A DNA stretch of 64,000 nucleotides from Sphingomonas sp. (GCF_003248515.1 NZ_QFOB01000009.1:1-64000), one strand, 5' to 3'; counted from the stretch's first letter, positions 8,629 to 17,616 are shown. Numbers and translations: made by a program. The notes: generated by a model not told the origin, from the letters alone.

Positions 8629-9643
8629 GGTCGTCGGCCGCAGAGTCGGACCTCGGCGGGATGAGAACCGCAGCACCCGTCAGGGCTCCGCTCCGCAAAC
8701 GGTCGAGGGCAACATTGGCCTGTTCCAGAGGGAAGGTCTCGGTCACCGTGCGCAGGCCGGAGCGGGCTGCGATCTCGAAGAAGGAGGCCCCATCCTCCCG
8801 CGTCAGATTGGCGACGGAGAGGATCTGGCGCTCTTCCCACAGATCCGCATAGGGGAAGGCGGGAATATCGCTCATATGGATGCCGGCGCAGACGACCCGT
8901 CCGCCCTTGCGCACCAGGGTCAAGGCGGCAGGAACCAGTGCACCGATGGGCGCGAAGATGAGCGCTGCGTCGAGTTCCTGCGACGGCCGCTGCGTCGAAG
9001 CGCCGGCCCAGCAGCAGCCGAGCGATCGCGCGAACGCCTGCGCCTGGGTGTCGCCCTCCCGGGTGAAGGCATAGACGTCGCGCCCCTGCCAGACTGCGAC
9101 CTGCGCGATGATATGGGCGGCTGCCCCGAAGCCGATAAGACCGATGCGCCGGCCTTCGCCCGCGAGCCGGAGCGCGCGCCACCCGATAAGCCCCGCGCAC
9201 AGCAAGGGCGCGGCCGCGACATCCGAAAAGCTGTCCGGGAGCGCGAAGCAGAAATGCGCGTCCGCAATGACGTGGGTCGCATAGCCGCCATCGCGCGTCG
9301 CGCCAGTGAATTCGGGCGTGTCGCAGAGATTTTCCTGACCCGAAAGGCAATAGGGGCAGTGACCGCAGGTGTGGCCGAGCCAGGGCACGCCGACGCGCTG
9401 GCCGACGCGGAAGCCCTCGACACCTGCGCCGATCTCCAGCACATGGCCGACGATCTCATGGCCGGGAATGACCGGATAGTGTGCCGAAACCTCGCCGTCG
9501 GCCACATGAAGATCGGTGCGGCAGACGCCGCAGGCGATCACCGCCAGGAGAAGCTGACCGGCGCCCGTACGAGGAATGGGGCGCTCGACGCGTCGCAAGG
9601 GCTCATGCGGCGCATCGAACTGCATGGCGATCATCACGGCCAT
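8621..9643 (-). CDS. Zinc-dependent alcohol dehydrogenase
   Basis: A 340-residue medium-chain dehydrogenase. The catalytic zinc ligands are CGVCRTD and GHE near residues 38-62. The structural zinc is bound by the four cysteines of CGHCPYCLSGQENLC. The GroES-like N-terminal domain is followed by a Rossmann fold. The glycine-rich turn reads GLIGFGAAAH, so the usual GxGxxG is altered. The protein resembles the AdhA group that oxidises or makes alcohols with NAD(P). It is translationally coupled to the downstream kinase. An alternative start is the ATG four codons in. In an oxygen-limited island it may re-oxidise NADH by aldehyde reduction, which is inference. Confidence 0.9.
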   Translation of the reverse strand: MAVMIAMQFDAPHEPLRRVERPIPRTGAGQLLLAVIACGVCRTDLHVADGEVSAHYPVIPGHEIVGHVLEIGAGVEGFRVGQRVGVPWLGHTCGHCPYCLSGQENLCDTPEFTGATRDGGYATHVIADAHFCFALPDSFSDVAAAPLLCAGLIGWRALRLAGEGRRIGLIGFGAAAHIIAQVAVWQGRDVYAFTREGDTQAQAFARSLGCCWAGASTQRPSQELDAALIFAPIGALVPAALTLVRKGGRVVCAGIHMSDIPAFPYADLWEERQILSVANLTREDGASFFEIAARSGLRTVTETFPLEQANVALDRLRSGALTGAAVLIPPRSDSAADDHG

Positions 9644-9688
9644 GCATCGACAGCCTTCGCACTTTTTCTTCGCTGAGCCTGCATATGG

Positions 9689-10243
9689 TCACGTCCCCGG
9701 GCTGGCGTCTCCTGCAAGGTCGGCTTCCACGAGGATGAGCGTGGGATCGCCGGGATAGGCCCGTGCGCTGAAACCCAGTTCGCGCTCGATCTCGATCGCG
9801 GCATGATTGTCGCGGCTTTCGATCGACTGCAAGCGCAAGATGCCCCTGGTGCGCGCAACCTGCGCGACGTACCTGAGCAGGCTCCAGCCAATCCCCTGCG
9901 CTTTGCGGTCGCGGCGCACCGAAACCGCGACTTCTGCGGTTTGTCCTGCCGTGTCGGCGGCGAGGGTCGCGACTCCGACCAACGCTCCGCTCTCGTCGAG
10001 GGCAAGAACGGTCTGCGTTCTTTGATCGTCCGCGCTCAGCATCGCGACCAGCTGGTCGTGGCCGACATGCTGAACGGCCGAAAGAAAGCGGAAGCGCAGA
10101 TCCTCAGGGCTCACATCGTCGAAAAATGCTGCAAGTTCGGCTTCGTCGGTCGCCTTGGCGTTACGCAGGCGCAGGACCAATCCCGTGCGGGTCTGGAGAC
10201 TCGTTTCGTCATCGGAGACGTCTTGATCGAGGGAAGGCGGCAT
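9689..10243 (-). CDS. GNAT family N-acetyltransferase
   Basis: A 184-residue single GNAT domain. The acetyl-CoA pyrophosphate loop is RRDRKAQGIGWSLL (Q/RxxGxG/A), and the C-terminal strand pair carries DNHAAIEIERELGF. The segment RFRFLSAVQH with EDLRFRF resembles the acetyltransferase module at the end of Pat/AcsA-type protein acetylases. It may modify proteins such as acyl-CoA synthetases, but no substrate can be read from sequence. It sits 45 bases upstream of the alcohol dehydrogenase on the same strand and could be cotranscribed with it. Confidence 0.85.
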   Translation of the reverse strand: MPPSLDQDVSDDETSLQTRTGLVLRLRNAKATDEAELAAFFDDVSPEDLRFRFLSAVQHVGHDQLVAMLSADDQRTQTVLALDESGALVGVATLAADTAGQTAEVAVSVRRDRKAQGIGWSLLRYVAQVARTRGILRLQSIESRDNHAAIEIERELGFSARAYPGDPTLILVEADLAGDASPGT

Positions 10244-10302
10244 GGAGAAACCTTCTGCTGAATGCTATGATGCTGGACGGGCTGTCCAGACGACAACTGT
10301 GA

Positions 10303-11124
10303 TCACCGTCCGAGCAGGACGGGGAGTGCGGCGCCATCGACGAGATCATGGGTGACCCCGCCCAGGAACAGCTCACGTAGCCGCGAATGCGCCGACGCGC
10401 CGATCACCAGCAGGTCCGCGCGCTGTCGCCGGGCGAAATCGACCAGGATTGCGGACTGGTTCTCGCCTTCGGAAGAGAGCGCGTGGACCGTGACGTCGAA
10501 GCCATGACGGCTGAGATTGCGCGCGATGTCCGCGCCAGGTTCAGATCCATGGCCCTTGGTGCTCGGTTTGGCGTCGACGACGATCACGTCGATCTTCGCG
10601 CCGGGCTGCGCAAGTTGAAGGGCATCACCGAGTGCGCGAGTCGCTTCGCGCGACGCGTTCCATCCGATCGAGAGATGGGCGAATGCACGCGGCTTCCATT
10701 GCGCCGGCAGGACGATCACGGGGCGCCCGGATGACAGCGCGATATTCTCGAAGAGCCGGCGGCGCAGATGCTTGTTGGAATAGGCGTCCACCGGCCCGAA
10801 CAGAACGAGGTCGGCGTAGCGGGCCTGGGCCGGGGCCTTGTCAAGCAGAACACCGGGCTCGTCGCTCAATATGCGGACCTCGAAGCCGTCGCGCTCACCG
10901 ATCTTGGCAACCTTCGCCCGTTTCTCCTCCGCAGCTTCGACATAGTCCGAAAGAAGAAAATAAGGCTGGGTGTAAGCCAGAGCATAGTCCGGTGTCGGAA
11001 CCGCAGAAAGGATCGCGACGCTCAGGTGCGCCTCGTGGAAACGGGCAAATTCACGCGCGTCCTTCAGGAACTGCTCGTCTTCATCGCCCGTGTCGACGAT
11101 TGCCAATATGTCCTTCACAGTCAT
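10303..11124 (-). CDS. Universal stress protein, two-domain
   Basis: A 273-residue tandem Usp protein. The C-terminal domain ends with VIGASAHSRLRELFLGGVTHDLV, an altered nucleotide loop in which Gly is replaced by Ala-Ser, so ATP binding is uncertain. The N-terminal domain begins KDILAIVDTGDED. A perfect CTACGTA site at 11186-11198 lies 62 bases upstream, the same placement as before the other Usp gene. The product is probably a cytoplasmic stress-survival factor under oxygen-related control. Confidence 0.9.
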   Translation of the reverse strand: MTVKDILAIVDTGDEDEQFLKDAREFARFHEAHLSVAILSAVPTPDYALAYTQPYFLLSDYVEAAEEKRAKVAKIGERDGFEVRILSDEPGVLLDKAPAQARYADLVLFGPVDAYSNKHLRRRLFENIALSSGRPVIVLPAQWKPRAFAHLSIGWNASREATRALGDALQLAQPGAKIDVIVVDAKPSTKGHGSEPGADIARNLSRHGFDVTVHALSSEGENQSAILVDFARRQRADLLVIGASAHSRLRELFLGGVTHDLVDGAALPVLLGR

Positions 11125-11185
11125 GTCGTCCTCGCCGATGAAAACTGCTGCGAAGGTCGATCATTCGGCACGACGGTGCATTCGT

Positions 11186-11198
11186 GGAATCTACGTAG
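11186..11198 (-). promoter_or_regulatory. CTACGTA promoter motif before Usp gene
   Basis: CTACGTAGATTCC on the minus strand, 62 bases before the ATG at 11124. It is one of only four exact CTACGTA sites in the window. TACGTAG resembles the rhizobial FixJ core as I recall it. Confidence 0.6.
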
Positions 11199-11261
11199 AC
11201 CAGTACGGGAAAGCCTCGAGCAGATGGGTCAGGTCGGATACGGGCCGTTCAACAGCATCTT

Positions 11262-11654
11262 TCATGCCCGGCCAGTCGCACGATCGACCCACGCACATAG
11301 TCGGCGATCGAGCAGGGGCTTCTCCAGAATTTCATCGAACAGCCCATCTGCCATATCCTCGATATGATTGCTCCGGTCTCCGGTGATCAGGATCGCAGGT
11401 CTTTGCCATCCGACCGCCCGAAGACCGCGCAGCAGTTCGAGGCCGCTCATGCCCGCCATTCGATAATCTGTGACAAGGCACGCCGCATCAAGGGCAGACG
11501 GATCGGCAAGGGCCAGCGCGCCGCTGGAAAAGGCGCGCACATCATAGCCGCGGGCATGAAGGATCAACTGGATCGACCGGCGTACCGCGCTGTCATCCTC
11601 CACCAGAAGGACTCGCGGTCGCTCCGGTTCGGCGGAACTGGGTACCTGCGACAT
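11262..11654 (-). CDS. Single-domain response regulator
   Basis: A 130-residue CheY-like receiver with no output domain. Acidic pair ED at 19-20, phospho-acceptor D63 in VTDYRMAG, the Thr of LITG near 91 and the Lys of LEKP near 112 are all present, so it should be phosphorylatable. I moved the start to ATG 11654, which has AAGGGA upstream and gives a clean receiver. The upstream extension covers the promoter. It lies near fixLJ and may act as a phosphate sink or relay for FixL, as single-domain regulators do in Caulobacter. That link is inference. Confidence 0.88.
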   Translation of the reverse strand: MSQVPSSAEPERPRVLLVEDDSAVRRSIQLILHARGYDVRAFSSGALALADPSALDAACLVTDYRMAGMSGLELLRGLRAVGWQRPAILITGDRSNHIEDMADGLFDEILEKPLLDRRLCAWVDRATGRA

Positions 11655-11719
11655 TATGTGTCCCTTGCCGGCAAAATGCGAACTGTTGCCACTATGTGTC
11701 GTGCGCCAGAACTTCGTCC

Positions 11720-11733
11720 CTACGTAATCATCC
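11720..11733 (+). promoter_or_regulatory. CTACGTA promoter motif before response regulator
   Basis: CTACGTAATCATCC with a four-base rather than three-base spacer. It lies 66 bases before the response regulator ATG at 11654 but is oriented away from it; the ACGTA core is symmetric. Confidence 0.5.
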
Positions 11734-11938
11734 ATAGGTCGGACGAGATATTGAAGGCGTTTTCCCGCCTGACGCATTCTAGCAGAATGAGAACGCTCGA
11801 TATCAATTCAAGAGCCGGAATTCATTGCGAACTTGCAACGGTTTCGGCTCGGCGCGCCATGGGTTCGACCCAACGATTTCCCTGTGCGGCCATGCATGCC
11901 TCCAGCTAGAGCGCGACCGCCCTGACAAGGGCAAACCA

Positions 11939-11970
11939 CTCCCGGCGGCACGCCACGCGGCCGCCGGGAG
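11939..11970 (-). terminator. Hairpin downstream of acyl carrier protein gene
   Basis: CTCCCGGCGG (11939-11948) and CCGCCGGGAG (11961-11970) form a perfect 10-bp stem with a 12-base loop, starting 15 bases after the ACP stop. No T-run follows, so it is a terminator-like or mRNA-protecting hairpin, not a classical terminator. Confidence 0.5.
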
Positions 11971-11984
11971 CCCATATTGTCCGA

Positions 11985-12227
11985 TCACCCAGATCTTCCG
12001 GCTAGCTCCACATAAGTGATCGCATCCTGTACTGTTGCGATGCGTTCGACATCCTCGTCTGGAATGGTGATCCCGAATTCTTCTTCCAGCGCCATGACGA
12101 GCTCCACGACGTCGAGGCTGTCACCGCCCAGGTCGTCGAGGAAGCGGGCCTCCGGCGTGACCTTGTCCTCGTAGACACCCATATGCTGGACCACGATCTT
12201 CATGGCCCGTTCGGCAATTTCGCTCAT
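11985..12227 (-). CDS. Acyl carrier protein (orphan paralogue)
   Basis: An 80-residue acidic acyl carrier protein. The 4'-phosphopantetheine serine lies in GGDSLDVVEL near residue 38, and the downstream EEEFGITIPDED helix matches housekeeping AcpP closely. ATG at 12227 follows AGGGGGA; a TTG three codons upstream is less likely. It is not next to fabD, fabG or fabF, so this is probably a second ACP. It lies 4 kb from an enoyl-ACP reductase in the same island, which suggests fatty-acid synthesis or acyl transfer under low oxygen. That role is inferred. Confidence 0.92.
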   Translation of the reverse strand: MSEIAERAMKIVVQHMGVYEDKVTPEARFLDDLGGDSLDVVELVMALEEEFGITIPDEDVERIATVQDAITYVELAGRSG

Positions 12228-12401
12228 AGAGCCCAATTTCCCCCTGCTTGTTGTTGTAGGCGGATATCGAAGCGGTTTCGATGTCCTGTCGGAAGCGCAG
12301 CAAAGCTGCCCACTTCGCCATGCTCAAAGTATATGCATTATCGCGTCAAGTAGCGACGAGGGATCGCACTTTAAAAGCAGTCAGTCAGAGGCTGGCGAGA
12401 T

Positions 12402-13025
12402 CTATGCCCGATCCGTGCCGAGCCCCGCCGCGAACGCTATCCGCAAGGCGTCGGAGAAGGAGTGAACCCCGAGCTTGGTCATCAGATTGGCGCGATGCAC
12501 CTCGACCGTTCGCGCGGATATCTGGAGATCAAAGGCGATCGTCTTGTTAGGCAGGCCACGGGCCAGACCCTCGAGCACGTCGCGCTCGCGCGGCGTGAGG
12601 CTTGCGACCACGAGCGCCGCTTCCTGCGCCGAGGCGGCGTAGCGTTTCTTGTCGTCGAGGCGCGCGAACGCCGCTTCGATGGCGCGAAGTAATGTGGCCA
12701 TATCGAAGGGCTTTTCGATGAAATCGACGGCCCCCGCTTTCATCGCCCGCACCGCAATGCCCACATCGGCATGACCCGTGAGCAGCACGATCGGCATCGT
12801 CACGCCCTGTTCGATGAGCGCCTTCTGGACTTCCAGGCCATCCATCACCGGCATGCGAACGTCGAGCAGGACGCAGCCCTCGGTCGCATGGCGTACATCC
12901 TTCAGGAAATCGACACCCGACGCCCAGGCCTCGACCCGATAGCCCGATTTCTTGAGGACGAAGCCTGCCGAACGGCGGATGGCGGCCTCGTCATCGACAA
13001 TGTGTACAGTGCGCCTATCCGGCAT
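12402..13025 (-). CDS. fixJ: FixJ-type response regulator
   Basis: 207 residues: receiver domain (acidic DD at 11-12, phospho-acceptor D55 in LLDVRMP, T83, K105), a short linker, then a LuxR/GerE helix-turn-helix (LTPRERDVLEGLARG from ~143, DNA-recognition helix around SARTVEVHRANL). ATG at 13025 overlaps the end of fixL by 11 bases, so the pair is translationally coupled. With a FixL partner whose haem residues are conserved, it should be phosphorylated when oxygen falls and then activate transcription. The CTACGTA sites found only in this island are candidate targets. Confidence 0.93.
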   Translation of the reverse strand: MPDRRTVHIVDDEAAIRRSAGFVLKKSGYRVEAWASGVDFLKDVRHATEGCVLLDVRMPVMDGLEVQKALIEQGVTMPIVLLTGHADVGIAVRAMKAGAVDFIEKPFDMATLLRAIEAAFARLDDKKRYAASAQEAALVVASLTPRERDVLEGLARGLPNKTIAFDLQISARTVEVHRANLMTKLGVHSFSDALRIAFAAGLGTDRA

Positions 13026-14949
13026 CGCGGTCCTCCGGAGCAATATGCATCAACGTGAAATGAAAGCGCGTCCCGCCGTCGGCAGGCGTATCTACCCAGA
13101 TCTTGCCGCCATGCGCTTCGACGATGGTGCGGCAGATCGACAGCCCAAGCCCCATGCCTTCGGTCTTGGTGCTGAGGAAGGCCTGGAACAACTGGGCAGC
13201 GACCTCCTGGTCAAGGCCCGGCCCGGTATCCGCGATCGTGACACGCACCATGGAAGGGCCTTCGAGTGCGGTCGCGATGGTGAGTTCGCGGACAGGGCTT
13301 TCCGCCATCGCTTCGGCCGCGTTGCGGATGAGATTGACGAGAACCTGTTCGATCTGGACGCGGTCGCACAGCACGGGAGACGCCGCCGGATCGATGGCGT
13401 TCCGGGTTTGGATGCCATGCTCTTTGAGGCCGACCAAACCCAGCGAACAGGCCTCCTCGATCAGCTTTGGCAGATCCTCGACGCGCTTCTGCACCTCGCC
13501 GCGCGCCACGAAATCGCGCAGGCGGCGGACGATCTGTCCGGCCCGAAGGGATTCCGATGCCGCATCGGCCAGTGCCTCGCGCACTTCCGCCACGGTTTCC
13601 GCGTCGGGATCCTCGAGCAGGACATGGGCCATCTGCACATAGTTGACGACCGCGGTGATCGGCTGGTTGAGTTCATGGGCCAGGGTCGAGGCCATCGCGC
13701 CCATCGCACTGACCCGCGAGACATGGATCAGTTCGGCTTGCAGCTCCTTGAGGTGCGCAGCGGTGGCCTCCTTCTCCGTGAGGTCGCGCATGAAGCCCGT
13801 GAACACTCGCTCGCCAGCGCCGGTGGCTTCGCCAATTGCCAGTTCGTGCGGGACGAGCGTGCCGTCCTTGCGACAGCCCATGACGCGGCGCGTGCTGCCG
13901 ATGATCCGGGCCTCTCCCGTCTGCAGGTATCGCGCGATGTAGCCGTCATGCGCCTCCCGGTCGGGAGAGGGCATCAGCATCGAGACATTCCTGCCAAGGA
14001 CTTCACTTTCCGTATAACCGAACATCTTCTGCGCCGCGTGGCTGAAGGACAGCATCGTGCCTTCGGCGTCGATCACCACCATGGCGTCCGGAACGGTCGC
14101 CAGGATCGAGTTGAGTTGCGCCTCGCGCGTCTCGATCGCGCGGTCGGCGGCTTTTTCATCCGTGATGTCGCGCACGACCTTTCCGAACCCACGCAGGCGA
14201 CCATCCTCGTCATAGAGTGGGGTGATCGTGACATCGGCCAGGAACTCCGAGCCGTTTTTGCGCAAACGCCAGCTCTCTTCCCGAAATCGCCCCTCTGTGC
14301 GTGCCCGATCGAGATCCGCGTCCGGCTTTCCCTTGGCCACATCGTCATGAGGGTAGAAGACGGAAGCGCTTTGCCCCAGCACGTCTTCCTCTTTCCAGCC
14401 CTTGATCCGCTCGGCGCCCTTGTTCCAGATCGCCACCCGGCCGGCTTCATCGAGCATGTAGATGGCCAGCGCTGTGGCGCCGTCGATCAGCAGCGCCAGT
14501 TCTTCCGCCGTCTCATGCGCCTTACGGGAATGCTCGCCGGCATCGATTTCGTGAACATGCGCGGCCCGGCGCCAGTGGGAGAGACGGTTCGTGAGCAGAA
14601 CGATACCGATCGAGATGGTGGCGAAGCCTGCAGCATGGACGAGATGATCCATGTCGCGGAACGGTGTCTCGACCAGCAGGAAGCCGACGATCGCAGAGGC
14701 GGCGGTCGCGAAAATGGCGGCGAGGACGCCGCTCGCCCAGGCCGAGGCGAGAACCGCCACTGTGAGCACCAGCCATGTCGGACGATCGGCCATCAATGGT
14801 TCGAGGGCGAGCGCGGCTACAGTCGAGATTCCGACAAACAGCACGGCCGAGACAAGCGATCGCGCCGGCCCGGCACGAGGGGCCATTGCTGAAAGCGCCT
14901 GGGTCATTGTTCGCGATCCGCCGGGCAAAGAGGGAAGATGTCTCAGCAT
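13015..14949 (-). CDS. fixL: FixL-type oxygen-sensing histidine kinase
   Basis: About 644 residues: four membrane segments (residues ~30-125), a first PAS (~150-265), a second PAS (~270-395), then HisKA with H425 in LAHELNQP and a HATPase domain (N-box NLIRNAAEAM, G-boxes DTGPGLD and GMGLGL). The second PAS aligns with the haem PAS of Bradyrhizobium FixL. H334 sits in REAHDGYIARY and R354 in IIGSTR. They are 20 residues apart, exactly as the haem ligand H200 and oxygen-sensing R220 are. Oxygen sensing is therefore well supported. The start is uncertain: ATG 14949, ATG 14907 and GTG 14961 are all possible and none has a clear ribosome site. It is followed directly by fixJ. Confidence 0.93.
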   Translation of the reverse strand: MLRHLPSLPGGSRTMTQALSAMAPRAGPARSLVSAVLFVGISTVAALALEPLMADRPTWLVLTVAVLASAWASGVLAAIFATAASAIVGFLLVETPFRDMDHLVHAAGFATISIGIVLLTNRLSHWRRAAHVHEIDAGEHSRKAHETAEELALLIDGATALAIYMLDEAGRVAIWNKGAERIKGWKEEDVLGQSASVFYPHDDVAKGKPDADLDRARTEGRFREESWRLRKNGSEFLADVTITPLYDEDGRLRGFGKVVRDITDEKAADRAIETREAQLNSILATVPDAMVVIDAEGTMLSFSHAAQKMFGYTESEVLGRNVSMLMPSPDREAHDGYIARYLQTGEARIIGSTRRVMGCRKDGTLVPHELAIGEATGAGERVFTGFMRDLTEKEATAAHLKELQAELIHVSRVSAMGAMASTLAHELNQPITAVVNYVQMAHVLLEDPDAETVAEVREALADAASESLRAGQIVRRLRDFVARGEVQKRVEDLPKLIEEACSLGLVGLKEHGIQTRNAIDPAASPVLCDRVQIEQVLVNLIRNAAEAMAESPVRELTIATALEGPSMVRVTIADTGPGLDQEVAAQLFQAFLSTKTEGMGLGLSICRTIVEAHGGKIWVDTPADGGTRFHFTLMHIAPEDRDAG

Positions 14950-15108
14950 GTTGTTGCCCACAGCTTACTGCAACTGCTCGAGACTATTGGCGACACTTTC
15001 CCACCATCGGCAGGAAAAATCACGAACCAGAAGCGATCGGACAAAAATCCTGTGCAACTGCGTTGCCCGCGCCCGATGGCACGCGACGGTTCCGTGCGGA
15101 AAACGCGC

Positions 15109-15121
15109 CTACGTATAATCC
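15109..15121 (+). promoter_or_regulatory. CTACGTA promoter motif before phasin
   Basis: CTACGTATAATCC, 78 bases before the phasin ATG and in the same orientation. It could also serve fixL, whose start lies ~160 bases away on the other strand. Confidence 0.55.
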
Positions 15122-15198
15122 ACGATGGCTGGCACGACCCACGGCGGTCAGTTTCGCGGCGTTCCGTCTGAAAGGACACGCCATATCAGGAGAAGACC

Positions 15199-15624
15199 AT
15201 GGCACAGCCCCTCGAAAATGTCGTCGCCCTGGCTCAGGCCAACATCCGTCTCGGCCTCAAGCTCGCCGAGACCTGGCGTGAGAGCGGCCAGAAGCTGATC
15301 GAGCTGGGCACCAAAGGCGCCTCCGAAATCAGTGAGGAGACCCGCCTCGCGCTTGCCAACGGCCTGTCAGCCGAAAAGACGGGATCGGTAAACAGCGTCA
15401 ACGGGCACTGGCAGGACATGCTGGCCGAGGTCGAGGCCGTCCGCACCACGACCGCGCAGGAGATCGAAGCAGCGGTCGGCGACTGGCGCAAGAGCTGGTC
15501 CGAGGCGCTGACTGTCGAACCCACGCTCCCGGTCGAGACGCTGTTCAAGCCGTGGCTGGCTCTGGCGCGTTCGGTCACCCCGGCTCCGGCAGACGACAAA
15601 GGCGCAGCACCTACGAAGAGCTGA
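15199..15624 (+). CDS. Phasin-like granule-associated protein
   Basis: A 141-residue helical, Ala/Glu-rich protein. It consists of one long amphipathic helix region (residues ~5-110) without cysteines or membrane segments, and a Pro/Ala tail. The composition and length fit phasins, which coat polyhydroxyalkanoate granules. AGGAG precedes the ATG. The phaC operon lies convergently downstream and a CTACGTA site lies upstream, which strengthens the call. Sequence motifs alone are weak in this family. Confidence 0.75.
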   Translation: MAQPLENVVALAQANIRLGLKLAETWRESGQKLIELGTKGASEISEETRLALANGLSAEKTGSVNSVNGHWQDMLAEVEAVRTTTAQEIEAAVGDWRKSWSEALTVEPTLPVETLFKPWLALARSVTPAPADDKGAAPTKS

Positions 15625-15649
15625 ACAGGCTCCCGTTGGCGCGCGCGGG

Positions 15650-16423
15650 TCACGCCATCAAATGCTGTCCGCTGTCCACCGGGATGATGGTGCCGGTGAT
15701 ACGGCGGGCAGCATCGCTCACGAGGAAGGCGGCCAGCGCGCCTACATCCTCGATGTCGACCAGCTGTCCGGCCGGTGCCGTTGCGGCGGCGCGCTCGAGC
15801 AGTTCGTCGAACCGGTCGATGCCACTGGCCGCGCGGGTTGCGATCGGTCCCGGTGAGATCGCATGGGCGCGGATGCCTTTGGAGCCCAGTTCGGCTGCCA
15901 CATAGCGCGTGGCGCTCTCCAACGCGGCTTTGACGGGTCCCATGAGGTTATAATTCTCGACCACGCGTTCTGAGCCGTAGAAAGTGACGCAGAGCAGGCA
16001 ACCGCCATCGACCATCAAGGGTTCTGCGAGCTTCGCCATGCGCAGGAAGCTGTGGCACGAGACGTCCATCGCCAGCGCGAAGCCTTCCGCCGATGAATCG
16101 ACCACGCGGCCGTGCAAATCCTCGCGCGGCGCAAAGGCGATCGAGTGCAGCAGGAAATCGAGGCCGCCCCATTCCTGCTTCACTCGCTCGAACAGAGCCT
16201 CAAGCTCTCCTGGCTGCCGGACGTCGCAAGGGGCCAGCCATTCCACGCCGAGCGCGCTCGCGACCGGTTCGACATAGGTCCTGGATTTTTCGTTGAGATA
16301 GGTTGCCGCCAGCCGTGCACCGCAACGGGAAAAGGCTTCGGCGCAGCCGGCTGCGATACTGCTCTCATTGGCGATGCCGACGACCAGTCCACGTTTCCCT
16401 GAAAGATCCACCAGCGGTTTCAT
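15650..16423 (-). CDS. fabI: Enoyl-[acyl-carrier-protein] reductase
   Basis: A 257-residue SDR-fold FabI. The cofactor loop reads GIANESSIAAG, the FabI form of the glycine-rich turn. The active site is Y158 and K165 in YNLMGPVK, and the AISPGPI loop and C-terminal ITG..IPVDSG are typical. It reduces trans-2-enoyl-ACP with NADH. Its ATG overlaps the ackA stop (ATGA), so it is the last gene of phaC-pta-ackA-fabI. Position 148 is Phe where E. coli FabI has a first active-site-region Tyr. It may be a second FabI specialised for the microoxic operon, acting with the nearby orphan ACP. Confidence 0.92.
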   Translation of the reverse strand: MKPLVDLSGKRGLVVGIANESSIAAGCAEAFSRCGARLAATYLNEKSRTYVEPVASALGVEWLAPCDVRQPGELEALFERVKQEWGGLDFLLHSIAFAPREDLHGRVVDSSAEGFALAMDVSCHSFLRMAKLAEPLMVDGGCLLCVTFYGSERVVENYNLMGPVKAALESATRYVAAELGSKGIRAHAISPGPIATRAASGIDRFDELLERAAATAPAGQLVDIEDVGALAAFLVSDAARRITGTIIPVDSGQHLMA

Positions 16424-17616
16424 GAAAAAGCGCTCCCCTCGGCTTTGATCAGATCGACGACATGATGCGCGATCACGGCTTCCTCATCCGTGGGAATGAC
16501 CCGGACGACCACGCGGCTCTGTTCCGCACTGATGACGCCGGCATTGCGCGCATTGGCCTCAGCATCCAGCCCACATCCCAACCATGACAGGTTCTCGCAT
16601 ATCCGCGCCCGGATCACCGGATCATTCTCGCCGATGCCGGCTGTGAACACGATCCCGTCGAGACCGCCCAGCGCCGGGATCAGCGCCGCCGCCTGACGGG
16701 TCGCCTGCCGCACGAACAGGTCGATCGCTTCGGCTGCCTCGGGTGCCTCGCTTGCATGGAGCGTGCGCATGTCGCTGGATAGTCCGGATACCCCAAGCAG
16801 GCCGGACTTCTTGTAGAGCAGCGCCTCCACCTCCTGCGCCGACATCCCCACTTGTGTCTGCAGATGGAGAACGACGCCGGGATCGAGCGCGCCCGAGCGC
16901 GTGCCCATCATCAGCCCGTCGAGCGCGGTGAATCCCATGGTCGTGTCGACGCTTTTGCCCTCGCGCATTGCGCACATGCTGGCGCCATTGCCGAGATGCG
17001 CCGCGATGACGCGGCCGCCGGCGCGCCCGGGATCGGCCTCTCTCAGGCGCCCGGCGATATGCTCATAGGACAGGCCATGAAAGCCGTAGCGCCGCACGCC
17101 CTGATCGTGAAAGGCGCGGGGCAAAGGGAGGCGAGTGGCAAGAGGGGAAAGATCGTGATGGAAGGCGGTGTCGAAGCAGGCGATCTGCGGCAGATCCGGC
17201 GCGAGTGCGCGCAGTGCGCGGACCGCGGCGAGGTTGTGGGGCTGGTGGAGCGGCGCGAGGGGGATCAGCGCGTCGAGCGCTTCGAGCAGGGCGTCGTCGA
17301 TGAGGCGCGGCGCGGCGAAATTCTGCCCGCCATGAACGATGCGGTGGCCGATCGCCACGATCTCGCGGTCGCCGAGCTGCGTGGCGGCCCAGGCGAACAG
17401 ATCCTCGAGCAGATGCTCGTGTGAAATGCCGCCATCGTGCAGCCAGTCGCGCTCAAGAATGATATCGCCCTCGGCATTGCGGGCCCGAAGGCGCGGTGCC
17501 GTGCCGATCTCCTCGATCTTTCCGCCGGCATCGAAGCGGAGATTGTCCCCCAAAAGCTCATACAAAGCGAACTTGATACTGGACGAGCCCGCGTTGAGCG
17601 TGACGATCGCCTTCAT
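16420..17616 (-). CDS. ackA: Acetate kinase
   Basis: 398 residues, the usual length. It begins with NAGSSSIKFALYE (acetate/propionate kinase signature 1) and carries a second signature around RRYGFHGLSYEH. It makes ATP and acetate from acetyl phosphate in the cytoplasm. Both ends overlap neighbours by four bases (ATGA), with the MaoC-Pta fusion upstream and fabI downstream. Together with Pta it can yield ATP when respiration is oxygen-limited, which fits the FixLJ context. Confidence 0.96.
   Translation of the reverse strand: MKAIVTLNAGSSSIKFALYELLGDNLRFDAGGKIEEIGTAPRLRARNAEGDIILERDWLHDGGISHEHLLEDLFAWAATQLGDREIVAIGHRIVHGGQNFAAPRLIDDALLEALDALIPLAPLHQPHNLAAVRALRALAPDLPQIACFDTAFHHDLSPLATRLPLPRAFHDQGVRRYGFHGLSYEHIAGRLREADPGRAGGRVIAAHLGNGASMCAMREGKSVDTTMGFTALDGLMMGTRSGALDPGVVLHLQTQVGMSAQEVEALLYKKSGLLGVSGLSSDMRTLHASEAPEAAEAIDLFVRQATRQAAALIPALGGLDGIVFTAGIGENDPVIRARICENLSWLGCGLDAEANARNAGVISAEQSRVVVRVIPTDEEAVIAHHVVDLIKAEGSAFS

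Larger units (their letters stand above)
11655..11984. other. 330-bp intergenic stretch with promoter motif and hairpin
   Basis: It holds the CTACGTA site at 11720-11733 and a strong hairpin at 11939-11970. No gene is recognised between them. Confidence 0.5.
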
